A DNA stretch of 10,390 bases from positions 1 to 10,390 of the forward strand of contig JADGJH010001369.1 of assembly GCA_027596945.1 (NCBI GenBank). Direction: 5' to 3'. Below the pieces are notes generated by a model. The model searched no databases. It saw only the letters and a list, made by a program, of their open reading frames with translations, and was not told where the DNA came from. Positions 1 through 9,580 of this stretch are shown here, one piece after another. This DNA comes from Physocladia obscura. Its lineage: Eukaryota > Chytridiomycota > Chytridiomycetes > Chytridiales > Chytriomycetaceae. Positions within the stretch are counted from its first letter, which is position 1. Each line of letters opens with the position of its first letter. A program made the translations under genes and the position numbers.

Positions 1-56
1 ATATTAGTTCGTTTTTTATTTTATTTTTTTTCTAAAAAAAAGCAAAATAGTTTTAG

Positions 57-1592
57 ATTTTTGCTATCTTTAAAAAATACGTGCGCATCACAACTGAACG
101 AACAAAAAAAAAACAACACAATACCAAAAACCAAAACACAACATACACAAACATACAAAAAAAAAGGGTTATCGCGCCAAAGGATCACGCCGATTTTGCC
201 TTGATTCCTCAAATATATTTGGTGAAATTTTTATTCTTTATAAACACTGTTCTTGTATAAAAACATTTTAATGGAAAAAAAAAATTATAAAATAGTATGA
301 AAATGGTTATCGTCTCAACACACTCAACAATGTGAAAATAACGCTCCGCTTAGATGGGAGTGCCAGTGCATTCATAGTAACAAAGGTAATGTGTGTATAT
401 GCGTGAGTGAGTTTTTTTGTTTTTTTTAAATCCTTCCCCCCAACTCTTTTCTTTTGTTTGTTGGTTTCACAGAATTAATAAAAAAAGGCAAACATAGATG
501 CAAATCGCGAATCTCGTATATTCACTCACTGAACCGCCATTGACGAATCTGCGTGTTTCGTTGGATGGCGTTTCGTTTTTGGTTCCGAATGGCAACACGT
601 TACCGGCGCGACGGCGACTGTCGTCGCCTTCCAGTAGCAGTGGTCAAGATAATGACAGTAGTAGTAGTAATAGTGGCAGGAAGAAGAAGAAAAAGAACAA
701 TCACCTTGGTGAAACTGTTTTTTCGCAAACTGTCGAAGTCATGCGCGTCTATCGTGAATCTTCAAAAGGTATTTAATAATATTGTATTAGCTTTTTTTTA
801 AATTTTTTTTTCTTTTTTCTTTTTTTCTCTTTTTAATATTGAAAACCATTTGAAGAATGGCACGACCACCCAATCCATTCGTCGATTTTTTCACGGAGCA
901 TCACAGCAACAGATGACGCGGTCGCACTCGGCGTGCACGTCATGTACAAATCACGTCGTCCACGCATACTCTCACCAGGATGTGGACCCCCCTCTTCATT
1001 CATGTCATCATCGTCATCGTCAACACCGTCGACGAGTCAACAAACAACAGCAACAGTGGAAAAACAGCAAGTGCGCGGAAAGCTTGTTGTTATTGGACGT
1101 GGCGGCGGTTGCACGTTTGAAGAAAAGGTAGTGAGGGCTGTTGAAGCAGGAGCAGCGGCGGTGGCGATTGTGAATGACGCAGAGGATAATGGGGTTGTGA
1201 CAATGGTTGGGAGTGGGGATGAAGGCGGGTTTGGTGGTGGCGGTGGTAGTGGTGGTAGTGTTGTGCCTGTGCCAGTGTTTATGATTGGGTTGCAGACATG
1301 GGAAAATGTGCTCAAGGATTTGGAAGAGGGTGAGACTGCTGAGACGGCAGTGGCGGCGGGTGTTGTTCGGTTTGCACAGATTGTTGAGGAAGTTCAGTTG
1401 AAGGATTTAATACAGCAGGAAGCAGAAGAAGAATTTATGCAGGAGGGGAAGGAGGAAGGGGATCTGGTACATGAAAAAGAGGAGGAGGAGGAGAGGGAGG
1501 AGGAGAATGGAGATGAAGAAGTTGAAGTTCGGCTTCTCTATGCGGACAGGCCCGTAAAGAATATTGCTATAATAAGGGCAATCACTAAATAA
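57..1592 (+). CDS. PA-domain protein, probable C-terminal part of an EDEM3/Mnl1-like ER mannosidase (5' partial)
   Basis: Proposed exons are about 57-221, 296-385, 498-768 and 856-1592 (or 907-1592), ending at TAA 1590-1592. Introns 222-295 and 386-497 are phase 0 and 769-855 is phase 1; all are GT-AG, and the frame stays open through every junction. Exon 2 reads YENGYRLNTLNNVKITLRLD. The last exon holds a PA domain: GRGGGCTFEEKV (about 1090-1130), then an Ala-rich helix ending in AIVND, a Gly-rich loop (1224-1260) and PVPVFMI. An acidic Glu-rich segment follows (about 1420-1540). In EDEM3 proteins a PA domain with a similar Cys-x-Phe-x-Glu-Lys core follows a GH47 mannosidase domain and lies in the ER lumen, where the enzyme trims mannose to mark misfolded glycoproteins. 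The GH47 domain would lie upstream of the window. No KDEL-type tail is present; the protein ends IIRAITK. No membrane segment or RING finger is visible, which argues against RMR-type PA proteins. The 5' edge of the first exon is uncertain: residues encoded by about 57-165 are low-complexity Lys/Gln/Asn/Thr. PA domain assignment is fairly sure; the EDEM label is inference. Confidence 0.62.
657..697 (+). repeat. Coding trinucleotide repeats (AGT)n and (AAG)n
   Basis: Two adjacent short runs in the 498-768 exon encode a Ser-rich stretch followed by a Lys-rich stretch (SSSSNSGRKKKKK). They probably form a disordered linker. Similar trinucleotide expansions recur in the last exon (Gly-rich 1224-1260, Glu-rich 1479-1509), so this gene tolerates in-frame repeat growth. 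Confidence 0.6.
769..855 (+). other. T-rich intron of the PA-domain gene with several in-frame 3' splice sites
   Basis: The donor AAAG|GTATTT at 769 is good. The acceptor is ambiguous. AAG ending at 855, CAG ending at 906 and CAG ending at 912 are all phase-compatible and lead into the same open frame. The first adds 17 residues relative to the second. A TTTTTT tract at 886-891 precedes the two CAG sites. cDNA would be needed to choose. Confidence 0.5.
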
Positions 1593-1593
1593 A
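1588..1593 (+). promoter_or_regulatory. AATAAA polyadenylation signal overlapping the stop codon
   Basis: The stop TAA (1590-1592) of the PA-domain gene lies inside a perfect AATAAA hexamer. If it is used, cleavage would fall about 10-30 nt downstream, giving a very short 3' UTR. That fits the 123 bp gap to the next start codon. Use of the signal is inferred. Confidence 0.45.
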
Positions 1594-1615
1594 AAAGAAT
1601 AAGAATATTTCGAGA

Positions 1616-1678
1616 ATGATGATTGGATGGCGATTCCGAATCAACCATGAAACGCCGTTCACAACATTTTTTGCGTGA
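1616..1678 (+). other. Upstream ORF 1 before NFS1
   Basis: ATG-ATG followed by an open frame of 20 codons and TGA at 1676-1678. It lies wholly between the upstream gene and the NFS1 start and is out of frame with NFS1. The peptide resembles nothing I know. It matters only if transcription of NFS1 begins upstream of 1616, which the sequence cannot show. Confidence 0.35.
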
Positions 1679-1764
1679 TGTGGACAACAAAAAAAACCGG
1701 AAAAAGAAAAGTTAAATGTATGGAGCTGGGGGACGAGCTGTCGAAGTGGGACGACAAGCAGTAG
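1678..1764 (+). other. Upstream ORF 2 overlapping the NFS1 start
   Basis: This ATG shares its A with the last base of the uORF 1 stop (TGATG). The frame runs 28 codons to TAG at 1762-1764 and overlaps the first 49 nt of the NFS1 coding region in another frame. If it lies in the mRNA it should reduce initiation at 1716 and favour downstream in-frame starts. Confidence 0.35.
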
Positions 1765-3306
1765 TAGGTGCGCGAACCGGTTTGGGATTGGGAGTAAGAC
1801 GAACAGCGGTGAACATGGGACCTTCATTAACGGCAAGATCGGCATCATCATTATCATTATCAACATTATCGCTGTTGTCATTGCCGGCGTCCTCGTGTCT
1901 CTTGCGGGTATCATTAGCGGAATCGTCATTGTCATCAAAGGGAATCGTGAAGGAGAAGGGCAAGGTGAGAGGAATGGCAAGTGTGACGGGGGCAGCAAAC
2001 GAAGGGGAAAAGAAACCAACGCGACCCATCTATCTCGACGCGCAAGCCACGACGCCGCTGGATCCACGAGTACTCGACGCAATGCTTCCGCTGATGACGT
2101 GGGAGTATGGCAATCCGCACTCGCGTACGCACCAGTACGGCTGGGAGACGGAGGCGAAAGTGGAAGAGGCGCGGGAGGTATGTAGGCATTAGTAATCCGT
2201 CTTTTTTGTTTATTTGGAAAACAAAACAGCACATTGCTACGCTGATTGGCGCGTCGGATAGCAAGGAAATCATCTTCACGTCGGGCGCGACGGAGTCCAA
2301 CAACACGGCCATCAAAGGCGTGGCGCGGTTCTACGGCGGGTCTGACTCAACTAAGCCGCGGCCGCACGTAATCACAACGCAGACGGAGCACAAGTGCGTG
2401 CTGGACTCGTGCCGCGTACTACAAGCCGAGGGCGCGGCGGACGTAACGTATCTGCCGGTGGGCACCAACGGACTGGTGGACCTGGCGCAGCTCGATGCGA
2501 CGCTAGCCGCCAACCCGCACACAGTGCTGGTGTCGATCATGGCCGTCAACAACGAGATTGGCGTTGTGCAGCCGCTCGCCGCCATCGGTGCGCTGTGCCG
2601 CAAGTACAAGGTGTTTTTCCACACGGACGCGGCGCAGGCCGTCGGCAAGATTGCGATCGACGTGAACGCGATGCACATTGACCTGCTGTCGGTGTCGGGC
2701 CACAAGCTGTACGGTCCGCGCGGTGTCGGCGCGCTGTTTGTGCGCCGCCGCCCGCGCGTGCGTCTCGAACCGCTCATCAACGGCGGCGGCCAGGAGCGCG
2801 GTCTGCGCTCCGGCACGGTTCCCGCCGGCCTCGTGGTTGGCTTTGGCGAAGCTGCGCGCGTCGCAAAGGCCGAGATGGCTTACGACCACGCCCGCATCTC
2901 CCAGCTCTCGGCGCGCCTCGTCGGCGGCATCACGGCGCGTCTCTCGCACGTCATCCGTAACGGCGACCCCGTGCAGACTTATCCCGGCTGCGTCAACCTG
3001 TCCTTCGCCTACGTCGAGGGCGAGTCGCTGCTCATGGCCCTCAAGGATATTGCGCTCTCGTCCGGTAGCGCCTGCACCTCCGCGTCCCTCGAGCCGTCCT
3101 ACGTCTTGCGCGCTATCGGCGCCGACGATGAAACGGCTCACAGCTCCATCCGCTTTGGCATTGGCCGCTTCACCACTGTCGATGAAATCGATTTTGTTAT
3201 TGACCGTGTTGTTGACCGCGTTACCAGGTTACGTGAAATGTCGCCCTTGTGGGAGATGGTCCAAGAAGGAATTGACTTGAAGAGTATCGAATGGTCTCAA
3301 CATTAA
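1716..3306 (+). CDS. NFS1: NFS1, mitochondrial cysteine desulfurase
   Basis: Exons 1716-2177 and 2230-3306 join in phase 0 to give 512 residues, longer than human NFS1 (457). The enzyme is PLP-dependent. It takes sulfur from L-cysteine as an enzyme-bound persulfide and passes it to the ISCU scaffold in the mitochondrial matrix, together with ISD11, acyl carrier protein and frataxin. Residues 1 to about 100 are rich in Arg, Ser, Leu and Ala with few acids, as expected of a targeting presequence. The class V aminotransferase fold starts at [15 protein letters not shown] (about 105). Visible key sites are TSGATESNN (171-179), the PLP-stacking His208 in TEHK, Asp287 and Gln290 in TDAAQ, the Schiff-base Lys313 in SGHK, and the persulfide Cys436 in SGSACTSAS. 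The 26-residue gap from Asp287 to Lys313 equals that of bacterial IscS. The C-terminus EWSQH is typical of the eukaryotic form. The 1716 ATG has a weak context (T at -3); in-frame Met34 (1815) and Met87 (1974) have stronger contexts. Exon 2 is far more GC-rich than its surroundings. Confidence 0.97.
2178..2229 (+). other. NFS1: NFS1 intron
   Basis: A 52-nt GT-AG intron with a GTATGT donor and ACAG acceptor, phase 0, between the codons for EEARE and HIATL. It contains an in-frame TAG, so retention would truncate the protein at about residue 158, before every catalytic residue. Confidence 0.93.
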
Positions 3307-3500
3307 ATCACGTTTGCTATCATCTCGTGCTCCGTTCTCTGAATATTTTCAACTGAAATTATACTCGTTGGAATGATGATAAGTTTTGATCAAGAACAAA
3401 TAATCTTTTTTTTTTTATTTGTTTTTTTTTTTTTAATTTTTTTTTAATAAAAAATAATTTTTTTTTTTTTTTTTTTGTCCTGTTTTTTTTTGTTGGTGTT
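3307..3500 (+). repeat. NFS1 3' flank with long homopolymer T tracts
   Basis: The NFS1 stop is followed by about 100 nt of ordinary AT-rich sequence, the likely 3' UTR. Then come T runs of 11 (3406-3416), 13 (3422-3434), 9 (3437-3445) and 19 (3458-3476). An AATAAA at 3446-3451 sits between runs and is a candidate poly(A) signal. The tract may help RNA polymerase II release or may simply be low-complexity DNA. Homopolymer lengths this long are also prone to sequencing error. Confidence 0.6.
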
Positions 3501-4609
3501 TCGAAAAAAAAAAATTTAATGTTGAATAGTGAATTTTTGGATCACTGCGACTTATGCCTCCATTATACTCTAACTTTGCGACTTCTGTAAAACTTTGTTC
3601 CACAAATATTCCTATCCCACATTCATCTCCAACTCTTTTATCTTTTTCCACCACCCACTAACAACAACTACTCAAATGCCAAATACCGCAAAAAAACCAA
3701 ATGAAAGACATATTCTTCTTCTTTGATCTCCTTTTGCTCATGATAATCAACCTTGTTAATGGAAATACTGTGTCTTTTCAAAATTATTTGAACAGTTTAT
3801 AAAATATCACAGATTTGATGCATCTGCCATTCTCAACAATGATACAGCTGAATAATTGTTGCTGCTTTTTGGTGTCTTTATTTTGTTGTTACCTTTTTTT
3901 CAAGTTGAAGATGCTATATGTACTTGTTTGCATCAGTTGATTTGTATCAAATAGTACTTGTTTCTCTACTTTCACATTTACTATTTCTTCTGGGGATAAC
4001 TGTCTGGTCACTCATTGATATCCTTTGGTTACTTTACCTCTCTGTATTATTTTTTATCCCCTGTAATTTTTCAGTTTATTTTGTGTGATTTTAAAATACA
4101 ACATCATAAATCAAAAAAAATCAAAATCAAAATCAAAGTAACAATTAAATTTTTTCTTTATTTTTTCGAATAGCAAATAAATGGATAATTTGTATTAATT
4201 TATTGTTTTTATTATTCATTTCTCTTTTAATAAAATGCTGTTCCTCCAAAATAAAAAATAAAAAAGACATTTATTGATTATTGTTGATTTAATAAAAAGA
4301 GAACATTATAAAGTTGGACTATAAGCATCACCAAAGTCTAATCTCAAGTCTTTGCAAAATTCTTAGTGTCTGACAGCATGGCTTGCTATTGCAGCTCATT
4401 GGTGACTAAGTACGCATTAGTTTTTGTCCTCCACTTCAACAGCACAATTTTCCTCACCACCTTACATTGGAGAAAAGATTTGTCAGTTCCTCCTCCCTAA
4501 ATCCTATTCCTTCTATCATGCTGCTGCCACCAGAAAATACCCTGTGGGAAAAAAATCAATGACTTTCTCTAACTCATAGGAATTTACCCTGAGCTCCTGG
4601 TTGCACTCC
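3501..4609. other. AT-rich intergenic DNA, no recognisable gene
   Basis: Both strands were read. Open frames are short and have no recognisable domain. A short (TCAAAA) run of three copies lies near 4121-4138. I see no tRNA-like arms, no splice-linked exons and no protein motif. The plus strand grows increasingly T-rich from about 3880 onward. Confidence 0.55.
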
Positions 4610-4639
4610 TTTTTAGTTTCTTGAAGTTTGTGTTTTCTG

Positions 4640-4823
4640 CTTGTGTCTGACATCTTGTTTGGACTTGTCTGTTCAGCTGGCATCATTTTGATGCCTGTTG
4701 TCTTGTTGACTTAGTCTTGATGGTTCTTGTCAAGGTCATTTTGATGCATATCTTGAGGCACATTTTAAGGGTTATCTTGAGTGCGCTTGTCAATGCCATT
4801 GTTCTGGCAAGAATCTGGAATCA
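4640..4823. repeat. Degenerate tandem repeat, period about 60-62 bp
   Basis: CTTG occurs ten times between 4620 and 4790. Its spacing repeats: sites at 4640, 4654 and 4664 recur at 4702, 4716 and 4726 (offset exactly 62), and the last two recur at 4776 and 4786 (offset 60). The 12-mer TCATTTTGATGC occurs at 4683-4694 and 4736-4747, and CTTGTCAA at 4726-4733 and 4786-4793. The first 32 bases of units one and two match at only about 18 positions and indels are present, so this is at best an old, decayed minisatellite. Confidence 0.35.
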
Positions 4824-5152
4824 ATTTTTATCACATTTCCTTTACTGATTGTATTGTTCTTCCAGCAAGCTATCTATCTTGTTACATGTTTTCCTTCTTC
4901 CATAGAGTTCATTTAGGTATCTTTAGCAGTTGTTATTGCCATTAGTTCATCTTCAATCTCTTGCTTCTCTTCTTTCTCCTCCTTTTTGATCCACTATTTT
5001 GTTATAATGATTCATTCTGGTGGTATTTTTCCTTTTTCTGGTCTATTTTTTTTTCCATATCTCAGCTGTATGCTGTCTTTCTTCATATCTTTCTTTGTGT
5101 GTGTATGAGCCATCAGGGTCAATGTCATAGTTGCATATGTTTCCTTTGGCTA

Positions 5153-5743
5153 TTATATTGTTTTTCCACCACTCCTCCTTTCTTGGAAGGTTATTCCTCC
5201 TACTATTGGTTTTCCACTGATAGTTTTTAGTGATCCATCACAATGTATTTTTTCTGAAATTTTCATATTGCCTCTGCTTGTTTTAATTATTTTGAGAGTT
5301 TCATTGACAGCATTGAAATAGCTTCTTACAAATTCTTTTCCTGCGTTTTCCATACTTTGTTTTTATTTTCTTTTGAGGTTGTTAATTATGTTTCTTATGT
5401 TGTGGTATTTTATTTTGCCCTGCAGACTTATCATGCACTTTATCTTCACTGTCATTGCCACCCTCAGTTGCCTCAAGGATTTCATATATTTGTCTTTTGT
5501 TTTATTATGTTTTACTCTTTTTGCTTCAGTGGTTTCCTGCTTATCTCTTATATATGCCATGATACTGTAACTGAATTCTTCCATATCTTCTACATCAAAT
5601 TCTGCTTTTATTTGTTTTTGACTGACTATTTGAATTTTCAAGGCTATCATGTGATTTGTTGTATTGATCAATGAATGCTGCAGCAGCAGCTTGCACAGTT
5701 GATATTCAGCCAATTCCACCACTGTTTCCATGATGCCAATCAA
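5153..5743 (-). pseudogene. Interrupted minus-strand reading frame, unidentified
   Basis: One frame reads from about 5743 to 5366 (about 126 codons), meets a single TAA at 5365-5363, and continues in the same frame for 69 codons to TAA-TAG at 5155-5150. It goes on for about 46 more codons before further stops. The predicted product is hydrophilic and Lys/Glu/Ile-rich, with no domain I recognise. A second frame (5906-5706) abuts it and would need a frameshift to join. It could be a decayed transposable element or lineage-specific gene. However, the minus strand here is A-rich and T-poor, which by itself lowers stop frequency, so chance is a serious alternative. Confidence 0.25.
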
Positions 5744-6038
5744 CTGGCTTCAATGAAGATCCAAATTTTTTTTTAATTGAAGCAAATAGCTGTGGAGGGT
5801 GTTGTCTGAAATGGCCATTAAATAGCAAAAGCCTTCCAAAAGAGAATTTAATGTCATAAAAAATAATTAAAATATTGATTTGATCTAATGTGATCAAGAT
5901 AGTCACTTATTTGATTTTGATTGGAAGAAAAACATTCATGTGCTGGTCTGAAATCACTGGACTCCATGAGAGCTTGCAGTATACACATGACTAAGATGGG
6001 TTGTGTTTCATTTGGCAGTCAATGATGGTGCTTGTTAT

Positions 6039-6061
6039 AAATTAGATTGCTAATCTAATTT
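6039..6061. repeat. Perfect 10-bp inverted repeat with 3-nt loop
   Basis: AAATTAGATT (6039-6048), loop GCT, then AATCTAATTT (6052-6061). Every arm base pairs. No U-tract or gene end is beside it to suggest a terminator. It could be a cruciform or protein-binding site, or a leftover of an inserted element. Confidence 0.6.
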
Positions 6062-6073
6062 TTCTAGAACAAT

Positions 6074-6088
6074 TTTCTAGAAATTTCT
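6074..6088. promoter_or_regulatory. Heat-shock-element-like site
   Basis: TTCTAGAAATTTC at 6075-6087 is a perfect three-unit inverted array (TTCnnGAAnnTTC), the consensus bound by trimeric heat shock factor. Another TTCTAGAA lies just upstream (6062-6069) but in a different register. It is about 610 bp upstream of the CDC5L start. AT-rich DNA makes chance occurrence quite possible. Confidence 0.25.
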
Positions 6089-6318
6089 CAAGCCTTCTAT
6101 TACTTTCAAAAATCCAAAAGCAATTCATTATTGAATTGAATTTTTCAAAATCCTCTATTGCAAAATTGAAACAGTCTTTAAAATAAATCTTGTCATTTTC
6201 TTCCCCACACAAAAACTCTCTTATTGTATTAGTACAAAGCTTCTGCTTGATGACAGAAAGATCAAGTCCAGTGTTTCTTTTTTTTCTTTTCTTTTGGGCA
6301 ATTTGGGTTTTTTATTTC

Positions 6319-6384
6319 AATAAAGAGTAATATTAAAGTATAAAAAGATTCATGCTGTATTGAAAGACAAATTCACTCTTTATT
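6319..6384. repeat. Short inverted repeat pair
   Basis: AATAAAGAGT (6319-6328) and its exact reverse complement ACTCTTTATT (6375-6384) flank 46 nt. The arms do not extend further, and I see no target-site duplication, so a miniature transposable element is not supported. Confidence 0.4.
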
Positions 6385-6565
6385 AAAAGAAATCACTCAA
6401 TTTGCTTAAAAAGTAAAGAAACAAACAGGGGACTTGTCATTTCTGTCATTAAGTGAAAGCTTTGTATTAACACAACAAAAGATTTGTATGGGGAGGAGAA
6501 TGGCAAGATTTATTTTAAAGACAAAAACAGATTTCTTATTCACAAACTCTTTCACAAATCTGTAG

Positions 6566-9462
<2,897 letters not shown>

Positions 9463-9469
9463 TTTGAGA

Positions 9470-9475
9470 AATAAA
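9470..9475 (+). promoter_or_regulatory. AATAAA polyadenylation signal of CDC5L
   Basis: A perfect hexamer seven nucleotides after the TGA stop (9460-9462). A second plus-strand AATAAA lies at 9557-9562. Use of the first would give a very short 3' UTR, like that proposed for the PA-domain gene. Confidence 0.5.
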
Positions 9476-9556
9476 TTCTTCATTATCCGTAGCTGATAAT
9501 ATTTATTCAGCCCTGCAAAACTAAAATTAAAGGGAAAAAATGAGGAGTTTCGATAC

Positions 9557-9570
9557 AATAAAATTTTATT
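9557..9570. promoter_or_regulatory. Palindromic bidirectional poly(A) signal
   Basis: AATAAAATTTTATT is a perfect 14-bp palindrome. It puts AATAAA on the plus strand (9557-9562) and on the minus strand (9570-9565). The minus copy begins 10 nt after the RPB8 stop (9583-9581). The plus copy is 94 nt after the CDC5L stop. It sits between two convergent genes and could serve both. Confidence 0.5.
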
Positions 9571-9580
9571 TTGAACAATT

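Noticed and set aside
933..1592. An independent gene starting at the ATG at 933.
   Set aside because: The frame is open upstream through a phase-compatible splice to the 498-768 exon, and the ATG lies inside a continuous segment ahead of the PA domain. It is more likely an internal Met.
1585..2232. Minus-strand frame of 215 codons opposite NFS1 exon 1.
   Set aside because: A shadow with low-complexity Pro/Ser/Ile/Met runs generated by the ATC/CAT repeat coding the presequence. No splice logic or homology.
2503..3141. Long minus-strand open frame opposite NFS1 (212 codons).
   Set aside because: It is an antisense shadow of a GC-rich coding exon, with no domain and Ala/Arg/Val-rich composition expected from the reverse complement.
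2107..3306. NFS1 starting at ATG 2107 as a single 399-residue frame.
   Set aside because: Its first 41 codons read another frame of exon 1 and then the intron. The true N-terminal catalytic-fold segment [15 protein letters not shown] is in the 1716-2177 exon, joined by a clean GT-AG intron.
3365..3400. A box C/D small nucleolar RNA, from an ATGATGA string after NFS1.
   Set aside because: No CTGA D box lies at a suitable distance downstream and there is no terminal stem.
5357..5674. Plus-strand hydrophobic frame of 105 codons, membrane-protein-like.
   Set aside because: T-rich DNA automatically encodes Phe/Leu/Tyr/Cys-rich peptides with few stops. There is no motif, and it overlaps the minus-strand frame.
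6319..6384. A miniature inverted-repeat transposable element.
   Set aside because: Arms are only 10 bp, there is no target-site duplication, and no second copy is present in the window.
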